Assembly: GCF_033406955.1 (NCBI RefSeq)
Contig: NZ_CP137734.1
Span: forward strand, 5,518,001 to 5,582,000
Source of the DNA: Streptomyces violaceoruber
GTDB lineage: Bacteria; Actinomycetota; Actinomycetes; Streptomycetales; Streptomycetaceae
Direction: 5' to 3'
Length of the DNA stretch: 64,000 nucleotides
A program made the translations under genes and the position numbers. The notes beneath the pieces were generated by a model. The model was not told the origin of the DNA, did not search any database, and was given only the letters and a program-made list of their open reading frames with translations. This document shows positions 22,100 to 31,067 of the stretch, in pieces. The first letter of the stretch is position 1, and the number at the start of each line of letters is the position of its first letter.

Positions 22100-24658
22100 G
22101 TGACCGCCGTCACTGACCAGGACCCCACCGAGCACACGACCAAGGAGGCGGCGCGGCCGGACCGTACCGGCGATTCGGGCCCCCGGGACGACCGGGACGA
22201 CCGGGGCCGCGGGGACCGCGGGGACCGCGAAAACCGCGGGGACGACCGGGCTGAACAGAACGGCCGGGGCGACGGGGATGACCCGGATGAACGGTGCCGT
22301 CGGGGCGACCGTGACGACGGCCACGGTCGGGGCAGTCGAGGCCGTGGAGACCGCCGGGGAGGCCGGGATGACCGGGAAGAGTGGGACGCGCAGGAAGAGC
22401 AGGGCGACCGGGAGGGACGGGGTTCGCAGGGCAGAAGCGACAAGCGCGGCCCACGAGATGACCGGGGCGGCCGAGACAGCCGGGACAGCCGGGCCCCCGG
22501 GGACGGTCAGGACGGCCGGGATGACCGGGACCGTCGGGATCGCCGAGACGATCGGGATGACCGGGATCGCCGAGAGCGCCGAGAGCGCCGAGAGCGCGGA
22601 GACAGCCGGGACGGTCGGGACGGTCGGGGTGAGGAGGGCCTCGCCGAGAAGGCGGCCCTCCGTGAGCGCGCCGGGCGGAAGCGCGTCGGCCGGGAGCGCG
22701 CCACCGGGGATGTCCCGGACGCCGGGGATGCCGGGCGTGGGAGGCGTCAGCGTGAACGCGGGAGCGAGCGCATCGGCGACGGCTCCCACGCGCGCGTGCC
22801 GGACGACCTCACCGGTGCGCATCGCCGCGCGGAACGCGCCGATGCCCCGGTCGGCGGTCCGGCCGGCGGTCCGGCCGCTTCCGGCGACGGGGGCGGGGGC
22901 GGGGGCGGGGAGGAAGTCTGGGGTGACGGGCTGATCGCACGGCGGGTGGACGAGAACGCCGGGGCCGAGCAGTTCGCCGTCCTGCCGAGCAGGCCTGCCT
23001 CCTCCTCGGCCGCCCTGATGCCGCTCGCCTACGACGGGAACCTGAGGTCGCGCCTGGACGCGCTGCGCGAACTGGTGGGCCTCTCCCGGACCCGGCTCGA
23101 CAGCGCAACCCTGGCCGAGGCGGGCCGCGTCCTGGACGAGGCCGCCGCGCGGCGCAGGCTCTCCGGGCAGCACACCGTCGTCGCCATCGCCGGCGCGACC
23201 GGCAGCGGCAAGTCGCAGCTGTTCAACACCCTCGCCGGGGTGACGATCTCCGAGACCGGTGTCCGCCGGCCGACCACCGCCGCACCCATCGCGTGCAGTT
23301 GGAGCGACGGCGCGGCCAGCCTCCTCGACCGGCTCGGCATCCCCGGCCGGCTGCGCCGCCGGCCGCTCCAGCATCCGGACTCCGAGTCACCGCTGCGCGG
23401 ACTGGTCCTGATCGACCTGCCCGACCACGACTCGGCCGCCGTGCAGCACCGCGAACAGGTGGACCGCATCCTGGCGCTGGTCGACGCCGTCATCTGGGTC
23501 GTCGACCCGGAGAAGTACGCCGACGCCGTACTCCACGAGCGTTATCTGCGGCCGATGGCCGGCCACGCGGAGGTCACCCTCGTCGTCCTCAACCAGGTCG
23601 ACCGGCTGCCCGGGGAGGCCGCCGAGCAGGTTCTCGACGACCTGCGGCGCCTGCTCGACGAGGACGGCATCGCGCTGGGCGAGTACGGCGAGCCCGGCGC
23701 GGCCGTGCTCGCCCTGTCCGCGCTCACCGGGGAGGGCGTCGGTGAACTGCGCGAGACGCTCGGCCAGTTCGTCGCCGAGCGGCAGGCCCCGGCCCGCCGC
23801 ATCGCGGCCGACGTGGACGCCGCCGCCCGGCACCTGCGCCCCGTGTACGTCGCGGGGCGGCGCACCGGGCTCAGCGAGGAGGCGCGCGAGGAGTTCGCGG
23901 ACCGGCTGGCCGACGCGGTGGGCGCCACCGCGGCGGGCGAGGCCGCCGAACGCGCCTGGCTGCGCAACGCCAACCGCGCCTGCGGGACACCCTGGCTGCG
24001 GCTGTGGCGCTGGTACCACGACCGGCGCGATCCCATCACGGGACGGCTGTCGACGCGCGCCCAGACGGACGAGGAGGCCACGGCGCGTCAGCGCGTCGAG
24101 CAGGCGGTGCGCATGGTCGCGGACCGGGCGTCGGCCGGACTGCCGGCGCCGTGGGCGCTGGCGATGCGCGAGGCGGCCGTCCGCGGCGCCCAGGGGCTGC
24201 CCGAGGCACTCGACGAGCTGGCGGTGCGCGCGGGGCTGCCGCCGGGACGTCCGCCGAGGCCCGGATGGTGGCCGGTGGCGGTCCTCGCCCAGGCGACCAT
24301 GACCCTGCTCCAGGTGGTGGGCGGCCTGTGGCTGCTCGGCCAGATCATCGGCGTCGTGCCGCCGAACCTGGGTGTGCCCGTGCTGCTGATGGTGGCCGGC
24401 ATCGTCGGCGGCCCTCTCATCGAGTGGAGCTGCCGCCTGGCGGCCCGCGGCCCCGCCCGGCGCTACGGCCATGAGGCGGAACGCCTGTTGCGGGAGGCGG
24501 CCGCGGGGTGCGGCCGGGCCAGGGTGCTGGATCCGCTCGCGGCGGAACTGCTGCGGTACCGCGAGGTGCGGGAACAGTACGCGCGGGTCACGGGGGCGGG
24601 CCTGGCGACAGGGGCAGGGGCAGGGGCAGGGGCAGCGGCGGGGACGGCGACGAGGTAG
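22100..24658 (+). CDS. dynB: Dynamin-like GTPase DynB with Arg/Asp-rich disordered N-terminus
   Basis: 852 residues from GTG 22100, three bases after dynA, with AAGGAGAGG upstream. Residues about 15-205 are a highly charged Arg/Asp/Gly tract (RDDRDDRDRRERRERRERGD). Then come a glycine run and the GTPase: P-loop GATGSGKS near 365-372, LIDLPDHDS, and VVLNQVDRL as NKxD-like G4. Two membrane helices lie near 723-772 (WPVAVLAQATMTLLQVVGGL; VPVLLMVAGIVGGPLIEW). It ends in an Ala/Gly tail. As I recall, DynB carries the membrane segments and recruits DynA to sporulation septa. The N-terminal tract is coded by near-repeats of cgggacgaccggga and is probably very variable. Confidence 0.83.
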   Translation: MTAVTDQDPTEHTTKEAARPDRTGDSGPRDDRDDRGRGDRGDRENRGDDRAEQNGRGDGDDPDERCRRGDRDDGHGRGSRGRGDRRGGRDDREEWDAQEEQGDREGRGSQGRSDKRGPRDDRGGRDSRDSRAPGDGQDGRDDRDRRDRRDDRDDRDRRERRERRERGDSRDGRDGRGEEGLAEKAALRERAGRKRVGRERATGDVPDAGDAGRGRRQRERGSERIGDGSHARVPDDLTGAHRRAERADAPVGGPAGGPAASGDGGGGGGGEEVWGDGLIARRVDENAGAEQFAVLPSRPASSSAALMPLAYDGNLRSRLDALRELVGLSRTRLDSATLAEAGRVLDEAAARRRLSGQHTVVAIAGATGSGKSQLFNTLAGVTISETGVRRPTTAAPIACSWSDGAASLLDRLGIPGRLRRRPLQHPDSESPLRGLVLIDLPDHDSAAVQHREQVDRILALVDAVIWVVDPEKYADAVLHERYLRPMAGHAEVTLVVLNQVDRLPGEAAEQVLDDLRRLLDEDGIALGEYGEPGAAVLALSALTGEGVGELRETLGQFVAERQAPARRIAADVDAAARHLRPVYVAGRRTGLSEEAREEFADRLADAVGATAAGEAAERAWLRNANRACGTPWLRLWRWYHDRRDPITGRLSTRAQTDEEATARQRVEQAVRMVADRASAGLPAPWALAMREAAVRGAQGLPEALDELAVRAGLPPGRPPRPGWWPVAVLAQATMTLLQVVGGLWLLGQIIGVVPPNLGVPVLLMVAGIVGGPLIEWSCRLAARGPARRYGHEAERLLREAAAGCGRARVLDPLAAELLRYREVREQYARVTGAGLATGAGAGAGAAAGTATR

Positions 24659-24670
24659 CGGCGCGCGTCC

Positions 24671-24738
24671 ACGGCTGCCACCCGTGCGGGTCGACGGCTG
24701 CCACCGTGTGGGTCGACGGCTGCCACCCGTGCGGGTGG
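24671..24738. repeat. Three tandem 22-23-bp repeats upstream of ssbB
   Basis: Units start at 24671, 24694 and 24716 (acggctgccacccgtgcggg plus tcg or tgg); the middle copy lacks one base. The first and third hold the small inverted repeat ACCCGTGCGGGT, and the third extends to CCACCCGTGCGGGTGG. This could be a dynB terminator or a slippage product. ssbB starts 147 bp later. Confidence 0.75.
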
Positions 24739-24884
24739 CGGAGTTCTCCACAGGCGCCGGGGCGGTCCACAGCCCTCGGCGGACCGGCCCGGCCGCGGGC
24801 AATCTGGCCTCCACGGCGATCGCGACGGACGCGGTCGCCCCGGCCGCCGTACGGGACACACCCGTGCGGGAGGGAGGACTCGCG

Positions 24885-25355
24885 ATGAACGAGACGATGA
24901 TCTGCGCGGTGGGGAACGTGGCCACCACACCGGTCTTCCGCGACCTGGCGAACGGACCGTCGGTGCGCTTCCGGCTCGCGGTCACCGCGCGCTACTGGGA
25001 CCGCGAGAAGAACGCCTGGACGGACGGGCACACCAACTTCTTCACGGTGTGGGCCAACCGGCAGCTCGCCACCAACGCCTCCGGGTCACTGGCGGTGGGC
25101 GACCCCGTCGTCGTGCAGGGCAGGCTGAAGGTGCGCACCGATGTGCGCGAGGGGCAGAGCCGGACCTCGGCCGACATCGACGCGGTGGCGATCGGCCACG
25201 ATCTCGCCCGCGGCACGGCCGCGTTCCGGCGCACCGCCAGGACGGAGGCGTCGACCTCCCCGCCCCGGCCGGAACCCAACTGGGAGGTCCCGGCCGGGGG
25301 CACGCCGGGGGAACCGGTCCCCGAACAGCGGCCGGACCCCGTCCCGGTGGGATGA
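24885..25355 (+). CDS. ssbB: Single-stranded DNA-binding protein, SsbB type
   Basis: 156 residues from ATG 24885, behind AGGGAGG. One OB-fold: NETMICAVGNVATTPVFRDL, VRFRLAVTARYWDREKNAWT, then FFTVWANRQLATNASGSLAV and VVVQGRLKVRT. The C-terminal tail is Pro-rich (PVPVG) and lacks the acidic DDDIPF-type end that the housekeeping SSB uses to recruit partners. That fits the SsbB paralogue, which in Streptomyces is tied to chromosome segregation in spores. It follows dynB. Confidence 0.88.
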   Translation: MNETMICAVGNVATTPVFRDLANGPSVRFRLAVTARYWDREKNAWTDGHTNFFTVWANRQLATNASGSLAVGDPVVVQGRLKVRTDVREGQSRTSADIDAVAIGHDLARGTAAFRRTARTEASTSPPRPEPNWEVPAGGTPGEPVPEQRPDPVPVG

Positions 25356-25577
25356 GGCCAACCCGGGCGGGACGAACGGGATGGATTTGTCGATAATCCC
25401 TGTTCGAAAACGCTCTCGGCGATAACGATTCCGATTCGGATCACCGCGCGGACGACGATCACCGGCGAGCCCGGTCCCTCACGTCCTTAGGATGCCGAAC
25501 GAGCCTTGTGAGGCTGCTGATTCTGCTGGTGGGACCGTTCCCCCCACGCCAACGGGTCCTGCTCGAAGGGGAATTTG

Positions 25578-26990
25578 GTGTTTTCTTCGCACGCTGCGCC
25601 GTCTCTGCCCGGTCGAGGGGCGGCGCGTCTCGCCGCCGGAGCGCTGGCGTCCGCGCTCGCGGTCGCCGGTGTGGTGACCGGTGCGGCTCCGGCCGCCGCC
25701 CAGGACGGGGCGGCGCGGGGCCAGGGCGGGGCGACGGCCACCATAGGCGGCCTCAAGACGCACGGAGCCGCGGTGATCCACGGTCAGGACGGCGACCAGC
25801 AGGTACCGGCCGGCATGTTCGAGATGTCCGTCGAGGGCGGCGGCATGCTGCAGACGTACTGCGTCGACATCCAGAACCCGACGCAGAAGGACGCCAAGTA
25901 CCAGGAGACCCCCTGGAGCGGGACGTCGCTGGGCACCAACAAGGACGCCGGCCGCGTCCGCTGGATCCTGCAGAACAGCTACCCGCAGGTCAACGATCTC
26001 GCGGCGCTCGCGAAGAAGGCGGGTCTCCGCGGCGGGCTCACCGAAGAGGACGCGGCGGCCGGTACCCAGGTCGCCATCTGGCGCTACTCGGACGACACGG
26101 ACGTCGAGGCCGTCGATCCGCAGGCCGAGCGGCTCGCCGACTACCTGGAGAAGAACGCCCGCGACCTCGCCGAGCCCGCGGCGTCCCTCGCCTTGGACCC
26201 GCCGGCCGTCTCGGGCCGCCCCGGCGAACGGCTCGGCCCGGTGACGGTCCACACCAACGCGGGCGGCGCGACGGTGACGCCACCGGTGGACGCCACGAGC
26301 GAGGGCGCGGTACGGATCGTCGACAAGAAGGGCGAGCCCGTCACCAAGGTCACCGACGGTGCCCAGATCTTCTTCGACGTGCCCGAGGGCGCGGCGGCCG
26401 GTACCGCCCAGCTGTCCGTCCAGGCCTCGACGACCGTGCCGGTCGGCCGCGCCTTCGCCTCCGAGAGCCGGAGCCAGACGCAGATCCTGGCCGGATCGAG
26501 TGAGTCGACGGTCGCGGCGACGGCGACCGCCACCTGGGCCGCCGACGGTGCGATACCCGCCCTGTCCGCAGAGAAGAACTGCGCCGAGGGCACCCTGGAC
26601 ATCATCGCGCTCAACAAGGGCGACGAGCCCTTCACCTTCGAGCTGCTGGACACCGAGTACACCATCGCGCCGGGCGAGACCCGGACGGTACCGGTGCCGC
26701 TGCCCGAGGACCACGCCTACGACTTCACCATCCGCGGCCCGGCCGGCTTCGAACAGCGCTTCACCGGCGTCCTCGACTGCCGCACCCAGAGCGCCACCCT
26801 GTCCGACACCACCCACACCCTCAGCGAACCGGCCCCCGCCACCGTCGTCACGCCCTCCCCGTCCCCCGACCCCAACCTCGCCGAGACCGGCAGCTCCGAC
26901 GCGACCCCGCTGATCGGCGGCGCGGCCATCGGCCTCGTGGTCCTCGGCGGCGCGGTCCTGCTGTTCGTCCGCAGGAGGAACGAGCAGTGA
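25578..26990 (+). CDS. TQXA-domain surface protein with LAxTG sortase signal
   Basis: 470 residues from GTG 25578 (GAAGGGGA five bases upstream; TTG 25575 also open). A signal peptide (AARLAAGALASALAVAGVVT) leads to a TQXA/thioester-type domain. Its pair is C95 (LQTYCVDIQN) and Q164 (GTQVAIWRYSDD), which can form an internal Cys-Gln thioester and bond covalently to surfaces. Two Ig-like stretches follow (PVTVHTNAGGATVTPPVDAT; TFELLDTEYTIAPGETRTVP). A Pro/Ser linker, LAETG (434-438), a hydrophobic segment and RRRNEQ end it. Sortase should anchor it to the cell wall. Confidence 0.9.
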   Translation: MFSSHAAPSLPGRGAARLAAGALASALAVAGVVTGAAPAAAQDGAARGQGGATATIGGLKTHGAAVIHGQDGDQQVPAGMFEMSVEGGGMLQTYCVDIQNPTQKDAKYQETPWSGTSLGTNKDAGRVRWILQNSYPQVNDLAALAKKAGLRGGLTEEDAAAGTQVAIWRYSDDTDVEAVDPQAERLADYLEKNARDLAEPAASLALDPPAVSGRPGERLGPVTVHTNAGGATVTPPVDATSEGAVRIVDKKGEPVTKVTDGAQIFFDVPEGAAAGTAQLSVQASTTVPVGRAFASESRSQTQILAGSSESTVAATATATWAADGAIPALSAEKNCAEGTLDIIALNKGDEPFTFELLDTEYTIAPGETRTVPVPLPEDHAYDFTIRGPAGFEQRFTGVLDCRTQSATLSDTTHTLSEPAPATVVTPSPSPDPNLAETGSSDATPLIGGAAIGLVVLGGAVLLFVRRRNEQ

Positions 26991-27054
26991 CTGAGGCGCG
27001 GGCCGGTGAGCGGTTGTCCCCGGCCCCGCTCCCGGCCGACGGCGCAGACCGGGG

Positions 27055-30000
27055 CTAACGGCGCTTCCGGCGCGTGACCGGGCGCGCCCCCGCCTTGCGG
27101 GCAGAGAGCAGTTTCTGCGCCTCGTGCCGCTTGCCCACGGCAGTCAGTTCGTTGGCGAGCGCCTCGGTCACGGCGATGGTGAACTGATGCTCCTCACCGC
27201 GGGTTCGGCGGCTCCGAGTGCGAGTATCCCTGAGCAGGTGCACCGCCGTCGCATGCTCCCGTAGGGCGCTCAGGGTGACTGCGAGGCTGTGGGCGGACTG
27301 GAGCGTGTCGGGGTGGTCTTCGCCGAGGGTGCGGCGGCGGCGGGCGAGGGTGTCCTGGTCGATGATGCGGGCTTCGGCGTACTGCGCGAGGTTGTGGAGG
27401 GCGGCGGCGAGGCTGTGGGCGGAGGCGAGGGTGTCGGGGTGGTCCTCGCCGAGGGTGCGGCGGCGGCGCTCCAGGGCGTCCTCGTGCATGTGGCGGGCAT
27501 CCGTGTGCTGTCCAAGTGCGTCCAGCGTCACCGCCAGGCTGTGGGCGGACTGGAGCGTGTCGGGGTGGTCTTCGCCGAGGGTGCGGCGGCGGCGGGCGAG
27601 GGTGTCCTGGTCCATGCTGAGAGCATCCGCGTAGTGCTCAAGCGCGTGCAGGGTGACCGCCAGGCTGTGGGCGGAGTCGAGGGTGTGGGGGTGGTCTTCG
27701 CCGAGCAGGCGGCGGCGGTGGTCGAGGGTGTCCTCCTGTATCCGGCGGGCATCAGTGGACTGTCCAAGTGCGTGCAGGGTCACCGCCAAGCCGTGAAGGG
27801 AGGCGAGGGTGTGGGGGTGGTCTTCGCCCAGCAGGCGGCGGCGGCGTTCGAGGGTGTCCTCGACCATGATGCGGGCCTCGGCGTACCGCCCCAGGTTGTG
27901 CAGGGTGGCGGCGAGGTCGTGGGTGTAGGCGAGGGTGTGGGGGTGGTCTTCGCCGAGGGTGCGGCGGCGGCGTTCGAGGGTGTCCTCGACCATGATGCGG
28001 GCCTCGGCGTACTGCCCTAGAGCGTGCAGGCTGGCGGCTCGATCGTGGGCGGAGGCGAGGGTGTGGGGGTGGTCTTCGCCGAGGGCGCGGCGACGGCGTT
28101 CGAGGGTGTCCTCGACCATGATGCGGGCCTCGGCGTACCGCCCCAGGTTGTGCAGGGTGGCGGCGAGGCTGTGGGCGGAGTCGAGGGTGTGGGGGTGGTC
28201 TTCGCCGAGGGCGCGGCGACGGCGTTCGAGGGTGTCCTCGTCCATATGGTGGGCCTCGGCGTACTGCCCGAGGTCGTGCAGGGTGGCGGCGAGGCTGTGG
28301 GCGGAGTCGAGGGTGTCGGGGTGGTCTTCGCCGAGGGTGCGGCGGCGGCGGTCGAGGGTGTCCTCGTGCATCCGGCGGGCCTCGGCGTACTGCCCTAGAG
28401 CGTGCAGGCTGGCGGCTCGATCGTGGGCGGAGGCGAGGGTGTCGGGGTGGTCTTCGCCGAGGGTGCGGCGGCGGCGTTCGAGGGTGTCCTCGTGCATCCG
28501 GCGGGCCTCGCCGTACTGCCCGAAGTAGCTGATGACGTGGCCGAGGTAGTGGGCGGAGTCGAGGGTGTGGGGGTGGTCCTCGCCGAGGACGCCGGTCCAG
28601 CTTTCGTGGAGGGCGGAGATGAGGTCGCGGGCGGTGCGTTCCTGCCCGCTCTTGATCAGGTAACGCGCTGCCCGAACGAGCGCCTGGCGCAGCTCCGGGC
28701 GACTGGTCGCGGTGTCCTTCCGGGCGGCGAGGTGGGTCGTGTAGGCGGCCCACCGGGGCCAGGCGGCGGGCGTGTCGGGGTCGCCCGGGTCCACGGTGGT
28801 CAGGATCGTGGCGACATCGTCTTCCGACCTGACGGTGTCGGCCTGACCGGAACGGTCGCGGAGGATGGCCTGGGTGAGCCGGTGGATCTGGAAGGTCTCG
28901 TGGTCGACGCGGGCGAGACCGTAACGGGCCAGGGGCTGGAGGGCGGTCTGCGGCCACATGATGTCGTCCGGGTCGACGGCGATGGTGCTCAGCCGGTCGC
29001 GGACGGCTTCCAGCCAGGCGGTGGGGATCGGTTCGGGGCCGAGGAAGGCACCGAGGCGGAGCAGGTCGGCGGCGTCCGGGTGGTCACCTGCCAGGCGGTT
29101 GGTGGCGATGTCCACGGCGGCGGCCAACGGGGCGGGGTAGCCGGGCGGACCGCCGTTGGCCATGAGCTTGGCGGTCTTCTCGGTGAGCAGATGGCGATAG
29201 CGGTCCAGGGTCATGCCGCTGGTGATGACGCCGACCGCCTGGGCGAGGGCGAGGGGCAGGTCGCCGAGGTCGTCCGCGAGGCCGCCGGCCTGGTCGGGCG
29301 TGATGCCGGGCATGCGGGCGCTGAGGTAGGCCAGGGAGTCGCTGCGGGCGAAGACACCCAGGTTCAGGCTGTGGACCCGGTCGTTCCAGCCCGGGTTGCG
29401 TGACGTGATCAGGACGTGGCCGGGTCCGGTGGGGATCAGGCCTTCGAAGTCGTGGGGGTCGTCGGCGTTGTCCAGGATGATCAGCCAGCGATCCTGGGTG
29501 TGCAGATGCTCCAGCAGCGTGCGGGCGTTGTGTTCGGCGCCGGCCTCCGGTTTGGCGATGCCCAGCCGGGCGGCCAGTTCGGTGTAGCGGACGAGAATCT
29601 GGTCGGCCTGCGCGGCGTCGATCCACCAGACGGTGTCGTACTGGCTGGCGAAGCGGTGGGCGTACTCCAGGGCGATCTGCGTCTTGCCGATGCCGCCCAG
29701 GCCGTGCAGGGCCTGGACCACGGCCTGCCGGCCGCCGAGCAAGCCCTCACGGATCCGGGAGATCAGAGCCTCGCGCCCGGTGAAGTGCGGATTGCGGTCC
29801 CGCACGTTCCACACCCGCGGCAGACCAGCGCCGCTGGGCAGCCGGGGACGCTGCCCCTGTGCGCCCCCCGCCGGAGCGGCGTGCACCGATGCGGGCGTGC
29901 CGGGGAAACTGGGCGCCGTGCGCGGGCCGGTGGGACCGTTGACGGCCTCCAGCAGTGCCGTGATGGCGGCCTGCTCGTCCAGGCTGTGCAGGTCTTTGCG

Positions 30001-30333
30001 GATGACGGCGGTCAGGATGTCAGGGATGTCCGATGCCGTGAGAGGTTCGATGGTCACCGGGACGATGCGCTCGCGGCGCGCGACGACGGAGGTCCACTCC
30101 TCCCGCGTCCACCGCGCGGGATCGAAGTAGTTGTTGGAGAACAGCGCCACCACCGTCGTGGCCCGCCGCATCGCGTCGTTCATCCGCTCGATGAAGTTGT
30201 CGCCGATCCGCCAGTCCCAGACGTCCAGCTCCACGGCATGGCCGACCTCCCGCAGGTGCCATGCCGCCCACTCCGCCCAGGCCCGGTCCGGCCCGGCATA
30301 ACTGACGAAGACCGACTCCACCGCTGCTGGCAC
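27055..30333 (-). CDS. TIR-NB-ARC-TPR protein (bacterial NLR), probable defence sensor
   Basis: 1092 residues from GTG 30333. Residues 6-120 are a TIR domain (SVFVSYAGPDRAWAEWAAWH) with the likely NADase glutamate at E78 or E79 (DPARWTREEWTSV). Residues about 180-480 are an NB-ARC switch: P-loop GLGGIGKT (211-218), Walker B RWLIILDNADD, ITSRNPGW, and LGDLPLALAQAV as the GLPLA-like motif. The C-terminal half has eleven 42-residue kinesin-light-chain-type TPRs (GEDHPDTLASAHDLAATLHN style) and a basic tail. Such STAND proteins sense a trigger through the repeats, oligomerise and switch on the effector, here probably NAD depletion. It sits alone beside an integrase relic. Phage defence is inferred from architecture. 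Confidence 0.88.
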   Translation of the reverse strand: MPAAVESVFVSYAGPDRAWAEWAAWHLREVGHAVELDVWDWRIGDNFIERMNDAMRRATTVVALFSNNYFDPARWTREEWTSVVARRERIVPVTIEPLTASDIPDILTAVIRKDLHSLDEQAAITALLEAVNGPTGPRTAPSFPGTPASVHAAPAGGAQGQRPRLPSGAGLPRVWNVRDRNPHFTGREALISRIREGLLGGRQAVVQALHGLGGIGKTQIALEYAHRFASQYDTVWWIDAAQADQILVRYTELAARLGIAKPEAGAEHNARTLLEHLHTQDRWLIILDNADDPHDFEGLIPTGPGHVLITSRNPGWNDRVHSLNLGVFARSDSLAYLSARMPGITPDQAGGLADDLGDLPLALAQAVGVITSGMTLDRYRHLLTEKTAKLMANGGPPGYPAPLAAAVDIATNRLAGDHPDAADLLRLGAFLGPEPIPTAWLEAVRDRLSTIAVDPDDIMWPQTALQPLARYGLARVDHETFQIHRLTQAILRDRSGQADTVRSEDDVATILTTVDPGDPDTPAAWPRWAAYTTHLAARKDTATSRPELRQALVRAARYLIKSGQERTARDLISALHESWTGVLGEDHPHTLDSAHYLGHVISYFGQYGEARRMHEDTLERRRRTLGEDHPDTLASAHDRAASLHALGQYAEARRMHEDTLDRRRRTLGEDHPDTLDSAHSLAATLHDLGQYAEAHHMDEDTLERRRRALGEDHPHTLDSAHSLAATLHNLGRYAEARIMVEDTLERRRRALGEDHPHTLASAHDRAASLHALGQYAEARIMVEDTLERRRRTLGEDHPHTLAYTHDLAATLHNLGRYAEARIMVEDTLERRRRLLGEDHPHTLASLHGLAVTLHALGQSTDARRIQEDTLDHRRRLLGEDHPHTLDSAHSLAVTLHALEHYADALSMDQDTLARRRRTLGEDHPDTLQSAHSLAVTLDALGQHTDARHMHEDALERRRRTLGEDHPDTLASAHSLAAALHNLAQYAEARIIDQDTLARRRRTLGEDHPDTLQSAHSLAVTLSALREHATAVHLLRDTRTRSRRTRGEEHQFTIAVTEALANELTAVGKRHEAQKLLSARKAGARPVTRRKRR
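27199..28584. repeat. Eleven 126-bp in-frame repeats coding the TPR sensor
   Basis: Eleven head-to-tail units of 126 bp with no length change, each coding one 42-residue TPR that starts GEDHP. Several neighbours are nearly identical at DNA level (for example the stretches around 27930-28010 and 28060-28140). This suggests recent expansion by unequal exchange. Such arrays can gain or lose units and are hard to assemble with short reads. Confidence 0.93.
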
Positions 30334-30457
30334 GCTTCCCCATCCCCCTCGCTGCGACCCCGTCACGACGTCGCACCCAATGATTCCCCGCAGGCGGTGT
30401 CCGCAGGGCGCGAATCGGCGACGTCGGCGAAGCAAAGGAGGCGCTCCACGGCACCGG

Positions 30458-30691
30458 TCACCAGGACTGGCCGTTGAACGCCTGGCTCCAGATGGCTGCG
30501 CCGATACCGCCGGTGAAGAGGAGCCGGTGCGTGGCCTTGGGACCGGTCGGGGTCAGCCAGGGCAGGGTGACGTCCACGGGCGGGAAGGCCGCCATGTGCT
30601 CGCGGAGCGCGGTCGCGAGCCCCACACGGGTATCCTGCTGCGGGAGTTGCGGGTGACGGGTACGAGCGGACGCGGTTTCAGTCGGGGGCAA
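30458..30691 (-). pseudogene. Tyrosine-integrase remnant
   Basis: A 77-residue frame contains LREHMAAFPPVDVTLPW, then LLFTGGIGAAI and QAFNGQSW. Streptomyces phage-type tyrosine recombinases carry a similar stretch just before their catalytic His-x-x-Arg and Tyr box. Here a stop follows NGQSW, so the catalytic part and the N-terminal DNA-binding part are both missing. It is most likely the relic of an integrated element and marks the 27-31.7 kb stretch as acquired DNA. The match is from memory of the family, not from a search. Confidence 0.55.
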
Positions 30692-30692
30692 C

Positions 30693-31067
30693 GTGGTGCG
30701 CGTGCTTAAGGCGGTAGTCCCGGCCCTCGCCCTGGTGGCGGTGACGGCCGGGTGTTCCTCGTCCGAGGGTGGGGACGAGCAGCGGCTGACCGCGCAGCGG
30801 GAGAACTACTGCACGCAGCTGGGGGCGTGGCAGGAGGCGCGGAACGCGGCGGGCACGGACACGCCGGGGCCGTCAGGGTACGACGTGGTCGGGGCCCTCG
30901 CTCAGGACGCCTTCCTCGCGATGCGACCGCTCCGGGACGAGACGGTTGGCGGAGGCCGCACCTTGGCGGAGGCGACGGTGGCAGCGATGAACAACAGTGA
31001 CTCCGAGGCGGAGGGGCGCGTCGTGCAGTACTGCGACGATGTCGGCTTCGAGACGCTGACCCGCTAG
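30693..31067 (+). CDS. Small lipoprotein of unknown function
   Basis: 124 residues from GTG 30693, behind CGGGGGC. The signal peptide ends in a lipobox (LVAVTAGCSSSEGG), so Cys20 or so would be lipidated and the protein anchored outside the membrane. The mature part is a small helical domain with two more cysteines (RENYCTQLG and VVQYCDDVG) that may form a disulfide. No family recognised. It lies between the integrase relic and a HAD-like gene. Confidence 0.75.
   Translation: MVRVLKAVVPALALVAVTAGCSSSEGGDEQRLTAQRENYCTQLGAWQEARNAAGTDTPGPSGYDVVGALAQDAFLAMRPLRDETVGGGRTLAEATVAAMNNSDSEAEGRVVQYCDDVGFETLTR

Noticed and set aside
22278..22934. Alternative plus-strand frame in the repetitive start of dynB
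   Set aside because: It has no ribosome site and is a shifted reading of the Arg/Asp-rich tract, which is open and in frame with the GTPase domain.
20483..23374. 963-codon minus-strand frame opposite dynA and dynB
   Set aside because: Antisense to two GTPases with intact motifs; the product is low-complexity Val/Ala/Pro. A GC shadow.
27199..28584. Regular repeats resembling a CRISPR array
   Set aside because: The 126-bp units are contiguous, in frame and code TPR motifs. There are no short repeats with unique spacers and no cas genes.
30458..30691. Intact small gene
   Set aside because: The reading resembles an internal piece of a recombinase, starts without a ribosome site and stops before any catalytic motif; treated as a remnant.
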